Assembly (NCBI GenBank): GCA_900544075.1 | Contig: UQTJ01000028.1 | Span: 1-38,493, forward strand | Length of the DNA stretch: 38,493 nucleotides | DNA from: an uncultured Bacteroides sp. | GTDB lineage: Bacteria; Bacteroidota; Bacteroidia; Bacteroidales; Bacteroidaceae | Reading direction: 5' to 3' | In this document: positions 7,945-14,556 of the stretch, in pieces | How the letters are laid out: the number at the start of each line of letters is the position of its first letter | Position numbering within the stretch: the stretch's first letter is position 1 | Notes under the pieces: model-generated | Told to the model about the DNA's origin: nothing | What the model saw: the letters and a program-made list of their open reading frames with translations, nothing else | The model's database searches: none | Position numbers and translations under genes: made by a program

Positions 7945-7994
7945 AAGTGGAAAGATTTGAGTAGCTTGCAACCACGGAAAAAAATGCTAAAACA
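7945..7994 (+). ncRNA. SAM-II-type S-adenosylmethionine riboswitch upstream of metK
   Basis: The core reads GATTTGAGTAGCTTGCAA, then CCACGG, an A-run and TGCTAAAAC. GTGG (7947-7950) pairs with CCAC (7972-7975) as P1. TAGC (7962-7965) can pair with GCTA (7986-7989) as the pseudoknot helix. The GAUUU, UUGCAA, CG, A-run and GCUAAAA blocks match the SAM-II aptamer in order and spacing. SAM binding would lower metK expression, a direct product feedback. The aptamer ends about 78 nt before the ATG and no SD is visible, so how it acts is not clear. Recognised by eye; a covariance-model search would settle it. Confidence 0.78.
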
Positions 7995-8071
7995 CATATA
8001 TTTATTCCTACATTCCTACTCTGTCCGTACACGGATAATTACAATCACTAATTTTTAATTTAAAACGTAAA

Positions 8072-9364
8072 ATGGGATATTTATTCACATCCGAATCAGT
8101 GTCTGAAGGACACCCCGACAAAGTAGCCGATCAAATATCGGATGCTGTGCTTGACAAACTGTTGGCTTATGACCCCAGTTCTAAAGTAGCTTGCGAAACA
8201 TTGGTAACTACCGGACAGGTGGTACTGGCAGGAGAAGTGAAAACCAATGCGTACATCGACTTGCAGCGTGTAGCCAGAGAGGTTATCAACAAGATTGGCT
8301 ATACAAAGAGCGAGTATATGTTTGAAGGAAACTCATGTGGCGTACTTTCTGCAATCCACGAACAGAGTGCAGACATCAACCGCGGAGTGGAACGCGAAGA
8401 ACCAATGGACCAGGGTGCAGGCGACCAGGGTATGATGTTCGGTTACGCTACTAACGAAACTGAAAACTACATGCCTCTTTCGCTCGACCTTGCTCACAAG
8501 ATACTTAGAGTGCTTGCCGACATACGTCGCGAAGGCAAAGTAATGACTTACCTCCGTCCGGACTCAAAAAGCCAGGTTACTATCGAATACGATGACGACC
8601 GCCGTCCTGTAAGAATTGACACTATAGTAGTTTCTACACAGCACGATGAGTTCGTTGCCCCTGCAGATTCTTCTAAAGAAGCCCAGTTGAAAGCTGACGA
8701 AGAAATGCTTGCTACAATCCGCAAGGACGTTATCGAAGTACTTATGCCAAGAGTAATAGCAGAGATACACAATCCTGCTGTATTGGCTCTGTTCAACGAC
8801 AATATCAAGTATCACGTAAATCCTACTGGTAAGTTCGTTATCGGTGGTCCTCACGGTGATACAGGTCTGACCGGACGTAAGATTATCGTTGATACATACG
8901 GCGGTGCCGGTGCACACGGTGGTGGTGCCTTCTCAGGTAAAGACCCAAGTAAGGTAGACCGTAGCGCAGCATACGCAGCACGCCACATCGCAAAGAACCT
9001 TGTAGCGGCAGGTGTAGCAGACGAGATCTTGGTACAGGTTTCATACGCAATCGGTGTTGCAAAACCTATCAACATCTACGTTAACACTTACGGCAGAAGC
9101 AATGTAAACATGACTGACGGCGAGATAGCGAAGAAGATTGACGAAATATTCGATATGAGACCTAAAGCTATCGAACAGCGTCTGAAACTCCGTAACCCTA
9201 TCTACAGCGAAACTGCTGCTTACGGACATATGGGACGCGAACCAAAGGTAGTTACAAAGACATTCGAATCTGTTTACGAAGGCAACAAGACAGTTGAGGT
9301 AGAACTCTTTACATGGGAAAAACTTGACTACGTTGATAAAGTAAAAGAAGCTTTCGGATTATAA
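8072..9364 (+). CDS. metK: S-adenosylmethionine synthetase MetK
   Basis: The 430-residue cytoplasmic enzyme makes SAM from methionine and ATP. Signatures are SEGHPDKVADQISDAVLD at the N-terminus, GAGDQGMMFGYA in the middle, and GGGAFSGKDPSKVDRSAAY near residue 290. It is somewhat longer than E. coli MetK (384 residues), in line with Bacteroidota homologues that carry a longer middle region. It is a single-gene unit between the riboswitch leader and its own terminator. SAM feeds miaB, queA and the methyltransferase encoded nearby. Confidence 0.97.
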   Translation: MGYLFTSESVSEGHPDKVADQISDAVLDKLLAYDPSSKVACETLVTTGQVVLAGEVKTNAYIDLQRVAREVINKIGYTKSEYMFEGNSCGVLSAIHEQSADINRGVEREEPMDQGAGDQGMMFGYATNETENYMPLSLDLAHKILRVLADIRREGKVMTYLRPDSKSQVTIEYDDDRRPVRIDTIVVSTQHDEFVAPADSSKEAQLKADEEMLATIRKDVIEVLMPRVIAEIHNPAVLALFNDNIKYHVNPTGKFVIGGPHGDTGLTGRKIIVDTYGGAGAHGGGAFSGKDPSKVDRSAAYAARHIAKNLVAAGVADEILVQVSYAIGVAKPINIYVNTYGRSNVNMTDGEIAKKIDEIFDMRPKAIEQRLKLRNPIYSETAAYGHMGREPKVVTKTFESVYEGNKTVEVELFTWEKLDYVDKVKEAFGL

Positions 9365-9380
9365 TCCGATAACATATGAG

Positions 9381-9425
9381 AATGAAGAATGAATGGCCTA
9401 AAAAGTCTTCATTCTTCATTTTTTG
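9381..9425 (+). terminator. metK terminator
   Basis: A perfect 13-bp stem, AATGAAGAATGAA (9381-9393) with TTCATTCTTCATT (9408-9420), is followed by TTTTG. Confidence 0.88.
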
Positions 9426-9472
9426 TATTGACAGATTACAAAGTCATTCGCTATTATTTTCTAACAACTGAT

Positions 9473-9494
9473 AACTAAAAACTAACAACTAAAA
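9473..9494. repeat. 22-bp leader repeat, copy 1
   Basis: A 22-bp run made of AACTAAAA and ACTAACAACT units is identical to 29493-29514. Both copies sit directly upstream of a start codon: 8 bp before the LOG gene here and 2 bp before the deacetylase there. Confidence 0.6.
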
Positions 9495-9502
9495 CCAACA
9501 AC

Positions 9503-10090
9503 TTGGAAAATATAAAATCAGTATGCGTTTATTGCGCATCAAGCACAAAAATAGACGAGGCTTATTTCAAGGCAGCCGAACAGCTGGGTAAACTGCTTGC
9601 CGAAAAGAATATCAGTGTAATAAACGGAGCGGGATGTCAGGGACTTATGGCAGCCGTATCAAACTCTGCTCTTGAAGCAGGAGGAAAAGTTACAGGAGTT
9701 ATCCCACGCTTCATGGTTGAGCAAGGCTGGAATCACACAGGACTGACACAGACTATAGAAACAGACACAATGCACGAGAGGAAAAGCCTCATGGCAGAAA
9801 TGAGCGACGCTGTAATCACACTGCCCGGAGGATGCGGCACACTGGAAGAGCTGATGGAAATAATCACATGGAAACAGCTCGGTCTGTATCTCAAGCCGAT
9901 AGTTGTACTGAACGTAAACGGATATTTCACTCCGCTGCTCAATATGCTTGAAAAGGCTATAGAAGAGAACTTCATGCGCCCCGAACATCAAAAACTGTGG
10001 GAAGTGGCAAATACGCCGGAAGAAGCCGTAGATTTATTGTACAGGATACCTATGTGGAATAAAGAATTTCGTAAATTTGCAGCCATATAA
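9503..10090 (+). CDS. LOG-family (TIGR00730) nucleoside 5'-monophosphate phosphoribohydrolase
   Basis: The protein has 195 residues with the lysine-decarboxylase-like Rossmann fold of the LOG family. Diagnostic are NGAGCQGLMAAVSNSALEAG (41-60), HERKSLM (91-97) and PGGCGTLEE (108-116). Family members cut the N-glycosidic bond of cytokinin-type nucleotides or of AMP; the physiological substrate in gut Bacteroidota is unknown. The start is probably the TTG at 9503, since no in-frame ATG precedes the conserved N-terminal VCVYCASS. It appears to begin a unit with DUF4271 and hemD. Confidence 0.88.
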   Translation: MENIKSVCVYCASSTKIDEAYFKAAEQLGKLLAEKNISVINGAGCQGLMAAVSNSALEAGGKVTGVIPRFMVEQGWNHTGLTQTIETDTMHERKSLMAEMSDAVITLPGGCGTLEELMEIITWKQLGLYLKPIVVLNVNGYFTPLLNMLEKAIEENFMRPEHQKLWEVANTPEEAVDLLYRIPMWNKEFRKFAAI

Positions 10091-10111
10091 GCATTTATCC
10101 GGAAATAAAAC

Positions 10112-10894
10112 ATGAATGAGTGGACGATATTCAATGACAGCCTGTGCGTAAGGCCCCTGAATGAACAAACTTTGCTACCGGCTGACACCGGTATGCAAGG
10201 CGAAGCAATGCCCTACAAACTGGTGTCGGACAGTAATGTCATGACTGCCATAATATTAGGACTGCTGCTCATTGTAATAGCCCTTCAGAATGAGAAGAAA
10301 GGGATAATAAGAATATTCCGCAACTGTCTTTCCACTTCGTCAGACAGGACAAACCTGTTCGACGACAGTTACAGTTCTACCTCTAATATTCCAACTATTC
10401 TGCTCTGCTGTGCATCAGTCGTTATGGGAGGACTGCTTACATATCACTACTATTCATACTCCAATCCTGATTTTTTCTTCAGTACAAACCACACGGCAAT
10501 GCTGTGTATTTATGCAGGAGTGTTTACAGCATATCTGATAATTAAATGGATAATATACTCATTCATAAACTGGATATTCTTCGACAAGGAGAAAAACAAA
10601 CTGTGGATAGAAGATGTTTTTAACTTAATTGCCACTCTCGGTTTTACACTTTTTCCCACAGCACTTTACATCATATTTCTCGACTCCGAATATCACATTT
10701 CTGCGAAAATCATACTAATTATCATCTTTATAAGTAAAATATTGTTATTTTATAAGTGTTTTAGGTACTTTTTCAGCAGTTTACGTGGCGTTTTACATTT
10801 AATTTTGTACTTTTGCACTCTCGAAATAATACCCGACCTTTTCTTATGGAAAGGAATAGAGTTAATTAACCACATATTGATTATAAAAATTTGA
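10112..10894 (+). CDS. DUF4271 polytopic membrane protein
   Basis: The product has 260 residues and about six hydrophobic segments after a polar N-terminus of about 40 residues. The placement directly before hemD and the length fit the Bacteroidota family DUF4271, for which I know no function. It starts 21 bp after the LOG gene and ends 4 bp before hemD, so it is likely co-translated with the heme-pathway enzyme. Whether it takes part in tetrapyrrole metabolism is open. The C-terminal part is rich in Ile, Leu and Phe. Confidence 0.75.
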   Translation: MNEWTIFNDSLCVRPLNEQTLLPADTGMQGEAMPYKLVSDSNVMTAIILGLLLIVIALQNEKKGIIRIFRNCLSTSSDRTNLFDDSYSSTSNIPTILLCCASVVMGGLLTYHYYSYSNPDFFFSTNHTAMLCIYAGVFTAYLIIKWIIYSFINWIFFDKEKNKLWIEDVFNLIATLGFTLFPTALYIIFLDSEYHISAKIILIIIFISKILLFYKCFRYFFSSLRGVLHLILYFCTLEIIPDLFLWKGIELINHILIIKI

Positions 10895-10898
10895 AGCA

Positions 10899-11645
10899 TT
10901 GAAGATAAAGAAAGTTCTTGTTTCTCAGCCAAAACCGACAACAGAGAAGTCTCCTTATTTTGACATTGCTGAGAAATACGGAGTGAAGATAGATTTTCGC
11001 CCGTTTATAAAAGTTGAGAGCCTTACTGCAAAAGAATTCAGACAGCAGAAAGTATCCATTTTGGACCATACAGCTATCGTGTTCACATCACGCCATGCAA
11101 TAGACCACTTCTTTAATCTTTGTGTGGATTTGCGTGTTACGATACCTGAGACGATGAAATATTTCTGCACATCTGAGGCCATTGCTCTTTACATACAGAA
11201 ATATGTTCAATATAGAAAACGTAAAGTATTCTTCGGTCCGAGCGGTAAATTTGCAGACTTATTGCCAACAATAATAAAGCATAACACTGAGAAATACTTC
11301 ATCCCTATGTCGGATGTACATAACGACGAAGTGAAAGACCTGCTTGACAAGAATAAAATACAGCACACTGAAGCGGTTATGTATCGTACAGTAAGCAATG
11401 ACTTTACACCGGAAGAAAGCTTTGATTACGATATGCTGGTGTTCTTCAGCCCTGCAGGAATACAGTCACTGATGAAGAACTTCCCGGATTTCGAACAGAA
11501 AGACATCGCCATAGGATGCTTCGGACCTACAACTGCCAAGGCAGTAAAAGACGCCGGACTACGTCTGGATTTGGAAGCTCCATCGGCTACTGCTCCATCA
11601 ATGCCGGCAGCATTGGATTCTTTCATACGCGAGCGTAACAAATAA
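10899..11645 (+). CDS. hemD: Uroporphyrinogen-III synthase HemD
   Basis: The 248-residue protein matches HemD, which cyclises hydroxymethylbilane with inversion of ring D. This weakly conserved family is recognised by IKKVLVSQPKPT at the start, the block VFTSRHAIDHF, and the C-terminal FFSPAGIQSLMKNFPDFEQKDIAIGCFGPTTAKA pattern read as two halves. The start is a TTG at 10899, only 4 bp after the DUF4271 stop; no suitable ATG is present. No other heme gene is nearby. A hairpin follows the stop. Confidence 0.88.
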   Translation: MKIKKVLVSQPKPTTEKSPYFDIAEKYGVKIDFRPFIKVESLTAKEFRQQKVSILDHTAIVFTSRHAIDHFFNLCVDLRVTIPETMKYFCTSEAIALYIQKYVQYRKRKVFFGPSGKFADLLPTIIKHNTEKYFIPMSDVHNDEVKDLLDKNKIQHTEAVMYRTVSNDFTPEESFDYDMLVFFSPAGIQSLMKNFPDFEQKDIAIGCFGPTTAKAVKDAGLRLDLEAPSATAPSMPAALDSFIRERNK

Positions 11646-11666
11646 TAAATAATTAATATCATCACC

Positions 11667-11730
11667 AACCGGGTGTTTTGTATCAGGAAAGTTTTTAACT
11701 TTGCGGTACGGAACTCCCGGTTTGTTTTTT
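11667..11730 (+). terminator. hemD terminator overlapping the rnpA promoter
   Basis: AACCGGG (11667-11673) pairs with CCCGGTT (11716-11722), followed by TGTTTTTT. The 42-bp loop contains TAACTTTG (11696-11703), a perfect -7 element placed to start rnpA transcription near 11710. The two signals therefore overlap. Confidence 0.6.
11696..11703 (+). promoter_or_regulatory. Candidate rnpA -7 element
   Basis: TAACTTTG matches TAnnTTTG 47 bp before the rnpA ATG. A TTTG at 11677-11680 is only 15 bp upstream, so the -33 element is uncertain. Confidence 0.5.
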
Positions 11731-11750
11731 AAACTATAAAATAAAGATTA

Positions 11751-12146
11751 ATGAGCGAGAAGAAAATATTCACACTGCAGAAGGAAGAAAGACTGAACAG
11801 CAAGATTATCATAGAAAAGCTGTTTTCAGGCGGAAGCAAATCTCTGCCTGCATTCCCGCTCAGAATAGTCTATATGCCTGTAGAGGATGGATCACTGCCG
11901 ACAGTATCACTACTGATAAGTGTTCCTAAGAAAAGATTCAAAAGGGCTGTCAAGAGAAACAGAGTGAAAAGACAGATAAGGGAAGCTTACAGAAAGAACA
12001 AGTTCATACTGAAGGACGCACTGGAAAAAGAGAATAAAAAGGCCGCAATTGCCATAATATGGCTCGGCAATGAATTATACGACTCTTCCGAGATAGAAAC
12101 CAAGGTAGCCAAGTTGCTGCAACTCACCGCTGAAAAGTTTGTCTGA
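11751..12146 (+). CDS. rnpA: Ribonuclease P protein component RnpA
   Basis: The 131-residue basic protein binds the RNase P RNA and helps it remove tRNA 5' leaders. The family RNR signature is clear: KKRFKRAVKRNRVKRQIREA at about residues 63-82. The N-terminal FTLQKEERLNSKIIIEKLF is also typical. It is followed after 3 bp by yidD, the usual bacterial pairing. rpmH, often upstream elsewhere, is not here; hemD is. Confidence 0.94.
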   Translation: MSEKKIFTLQKEERLNSKIIIEKLFSGGSKSLPAFPLRIVYMPVEDGSLPTVSLLISVPKKRFKRAVKRNRVKRQIREAYRKNKFILKDALEKENKKAAIAIIWLGNELYDSSEIETKVAKLLQLTAEKFV

Positions 12147-12149
12147 AAG

Positions 12150-12380
12150 ATGAAAATCATCAAACTGATACTGACATACATATTTTTAGTTCCTGTCTAC
12201 TTCTACAGAAACTGCATATCTCCTTTCACTCCCCCATCGTGCAGGTTTACCCCAACATGCTCTGAATATGCAGTCGAAGCTCTGAAAAAACACGGTCCTC
12301 TGAAAGGTCTGTATCTCACCGTAAGAAGAATCCTGCGATGTCATCCGTGGGGAGGCTCAGGATATGACCCCGTACCGTAA
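12150..12380 (+). CDS. yidD: Membrane protein insertion efficiency factor YidD
   Basis: This 76-residue protein has an N-terminal amphipathic/hydrophobic segment and the conserved cysteine core FTPTCSEYAVEALKKHG, followed by RRILRCHPWGGSGYDPVP. YidD works at the inner membrane with YidC in membrane-protein insertion; its chemistry is not settled. It starts 3 bp after rnpA and ends 17 bp before the TatD-like gene. yidC is not in the window. Confidence 0.95.
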   Translation: MKIIKLILTYIFLVPVYFYRNCISPFTPPSCRFTPTCSEYAVEALKKHGPLKGLYLTVRRILRCHPWGGSGYDPVP

Positions 12381-12397
12381 CTATAATCCATATAATA

Positions 12398-13042
12398 ATG
12401 ATTAAGGATATCCATTCACATTCTGTTACCGGAATGCAGGAAACCACTGTCTACAGTTTCTGCATGAAGGACAAAGATACCTCCGGCTTTATATCTGCCG
12501 AATATATTTCCATAGGTATTCATCCGTGGTATGTCACGGCGGAAGATATTGACCTGCAAACCGAATGGATAAAACAGACCGCAAAAAACGACAGACGTAT
12601 CATCGCCATAGGCGAATGCGGAACAGACAAACTGTGCGACACGGACATAACATTGCAGACTGAAGCATTCCATAACTGCATAGCAATATCCGAAGAACTG
12701 AAGCTTCCACTAATAATACATTCCGTCAAGACTTCAAACGAGATAATAAAAACGAGGAAATCCATAAGTCCTGTCCAGCCGTGGATTATACACGGATTCC
12801 GCGGGAAACCGGAACTGGCCATGCAATACATCAGTAACGGATTCTTTCTGTCTTTCGGGAAATCATACAATACAGAATCACTGAAAATAACTCCTTGGGA
12901 AAAGATTCTGTTTGAAACAGACGAGTACACGGGAAATATATCAGACATAATCACTCATGCGGCAGACACTCTGAACATTTCGACTGACGAACTGAACAAG
13001 ATAATCTCAGAGAATGCTAAATATCTCTTTTTTAATAGATAA
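12398..13042 (+). CDS. TatD-family metal-dependent hydrolase (short form)
   Basis: The 214-residue protein keeps the metal ligands expected of the TatD TIM barrel: H6 and H8 in DIHSHS, E73 in GECGTDK, H108 in IIHSV, H132 in IHGFRG and D175 in FETDEY. It is shorter than the usual 255-265 residues and lacks part of the early barrel, so I do not assign it to tatD itself. TatD enzymes are 3'-5' DNA exonucleases or phosphoesterases. It is the last gene of the rnpA-yidD unit. Confidence 0.85.
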   Translation: MIKDIHSHSVTGMQETTVYSFCMKDKDTSGFISAEYISIGIHPWYVTAEDIDLQTEWIKQTAKNDRRIIAIGECGTDKLCDTDITLQTEAFHNCIAISEELKLPLIIHSVKTSNEIIKTRKSISPVQPWIIHGFRGKPELAMQYISNGFFLSFGKSYNTESLKITPWEKILFETDEYTGNISDIITHAADTLNISTDELNKIISENAKYLFFNR

Positions 13043-13045
13043 AAA

Positions 13046-13076
13046 TTGCTTATTCAGATAAAGTGTCGTAATTTTG
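13046..13076 (+). promoter_or_regulatory. tyrS promoter
   Basis: TTG (13046-13048), a 20-bp spacer and TAATTTTG (13069-13076) fit the Bacteroidota promoter. The predicted leader is about 60 nt and contains the 18-bp element shared with the DUF2723 gene. Confidence 0.6.
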
Positions 13077-13088
13077 CCATCCACAACT

Positions 13089-13106
13089 AACGGTAAACGA
13101 AGTTAA
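13089..13106 (+). repeat. 18-bp leader element, tyrS copy
   Basis: AACGGTAAACGAAGTTAA is identical to 26064-26081 in the DUF2723 leader. Both copies are downstream of a predicted promoter and 30-40 bp before the start codon. Confidence 0.6.
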
Positions 13107-13144
13107 ACCAAAAATTTTATATGTTAAACTAAGAATTTCATTCG

Positions 13145-14437
13145 ATGAACTTTGTAGAAGAATTAAGATGGCGCGGAATGGTACACACCATGATGCCAGG
13201 CACAGAAGAACTACTTGAAAAAGAAATGGTAACAGCTTACCTCGGTATTGACCCTACTGCAGACTCTTTGCACATCGGTCACTTATGCGGTGTTATGATG
13301 TTAAGACATTTCCAGCGTTGCGGCCACAAGCCGTTGGCTCTTGTAGGTGGTGCAACTGGTATGATTGGCGACCCATCCGGAAAATCACAGGAACGTAACC
13401 TGCTGGATGAAGAAACATTGCGCCATAATCAGGAGTGTATCAAGAAGCAGTTGGGCAAATTCCTCGATTTCGAATCGGACGCCCCAAACAAGGCAGAACT
13501 GGTAAACAACTATGACTGGATGAAAGACTTCTCATTCCTCGACTTCGCACGTACAGTAGGAAAGCACATCACTGTAAACTACATGATGGCAAAAGATTCT
13601 GTACAGAAACGTCTGAACGGAGAGGCACGCGATGGACTTTCATTCACTGAATTTACTTATCAGCTGCTGCAAGGATATGACTTCCTGCATCTGTATGAAA
13701 CCAAGAACTGTAAACTTCAGTTGGGCGGTTCCGACCAGTGGGGTAATATCACCACAGGTGCCGAACTGATTCGCCGTACAAACGGTGGTGAGGTTTACGC
13801 GCTTACATGTCCGCTTATAACAAAAGCCGACGGTGGTAAGTTCGGTAAGACAGAATCAGGAAACATATGGTTGGACCCACGATATACATCTCCATATAAA
13901 TTCTATCAGTTCTGGCTCAATGTTAGCGACGAAGACGCTAAGAAATATATCAAGATTTTCACTTCAATATCAAAAGAAGAAATCGACAGCCTGATAGCTG
14001 AACATGAAGCAGCTCCTCACTTGCGTGTTCTTCAGAAACGTCTTGCCAAGGAAGTTACTATCATGGTTCACTCTGAGGAAGACTACAATGCAGCAGTTGA
14101 AGCATCAGGAATCCTGTTCGGTAATGCTACTTCAGAAGCTCTGAAGAAACTTGACGAAGACACTCTTCTTTCAGTATTCGAAGGGGTTCCACAGTTCGAA
14201 GTTGCCAAAGCAGACATCGAAGCCGGAATAAAGGCTGTTGACCTGTTTGCTGAAAAGACAGCTATTTTCCCTTCAAAAGGCGAAATGAGAAAGATGGTAC
14301 AGGGCGGTGGCGTTTCTTTGAACAAAGAGAAACTTACTGCATTCGACCAGACTATCACAGCCGAAGATTTGCTTGACGGTAAATATCTTCTCGTACAGCG
14401 TGGAAAGAAAAACTATTATCTGATTATTGCAAAATAA
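13145..14437 (+). CDS. tyrS: Tyrosyl-tRNA synthetase TyrS
   Basis: The 430-residue class I synthetase charges tRNA-Tyr. The HIGH-type motif PTADSLHIGHL (37-47) and the KMSKS-equivalent KFGKTESGNIW are intact. Tyrosine-binding residues are in the YQLLQGYDFLHL and QLGGSDQWGNI blocks. The C-terminal 80 residues fit an S4 RNA-binding domain. It is a single-gene unit with its own promoter and terminator. No T-box is expected in this phylum and none is seen. Confidence 0.97.
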   Translation: MNFVEELRWRGMVHTMMPGTEELLEKEMVTAYLGIDPTADSLHIGHLCGVMMLRHFQRCGHKPLALVGGATGMIGDPSGKSQERNLLDEETLRHNQECIKKQLGKFLDFESDAPNKAELVNNYDWMKDFSFLDFARTVGKHITVNYMMAKDSVQKRLNGEARDGLSFTEFTYQLLQGYDFLHLYETKNCKLQLGGSDQWGNITTGAELIRRTNGGEVYALTCPLITKADGGKFGKTESGNIWLDPRYTSPYKFYQFWLNVSDEDAKKYIKIFTSISKEEIDSLIAEHEAAPHLRVLQKRLAKEVTIMVHSEEDYNAAVEASGILFGNATSEALKKLDEDTLLSVFEGVPQFEVAKADIEAGIKAVDLFAEKTAIFPSKGEMRKMVQGGGVSLNKEKLTAFDQTITAEDLLDGKYLLVQRGKKNYYLIIAK

Positions 14438-14456
14438 ACACACACTTATAACTCTT

Positions 14457-14500
14457 AAAGACCGCAGGACCTTCCGTTTCTGCGGTCTTTATTTTTATTT
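14457..14500 (+). terminator. tyrS terminator
   Basis: A perfect 11-bp stem, AAAGACCGCAG (14457-14467) with CTGCGGTCTTT (14480-14490), is followed by ATTTTTATTT. Confidence 0.9.
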
Positions 14501-14514
14501 ATGCCCGAATTTGT

Positions 14515-14522
14515 TATCTTTG
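14515..14522 (+). promoter_or_regulatory. Candidate -7 element of the lyase gene
   Basis: TATCTTTG lies 35 bp before the ATG at 14557. No clear -33 box is present because that area is the T-rich tail of the tyrS terminator. Confidence 0.45.
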
Positions 14523-14556
14523 CATCAAATACTTAAACCTATTAATTTTATCAAGA

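Larger units (their letters stand above)
7587..8071. other. Intergenic region before metK
   Basis: These 485 bp carry the folK terminator, an AT-rich palindrome between 11-bp direct repeats (7720-7836), the metK promoter (7898-7931) and the SAM-II-like aptamer (7945-7994). No open frame here looks like a gene. Confidence 0.7.

Noticed and set aside
8022..8039. Short TCCG/CGGA hairpin between aptamer and metK as a terminator
   Set aside because: Only a 4-bp stem with no T-run; too weak to call.
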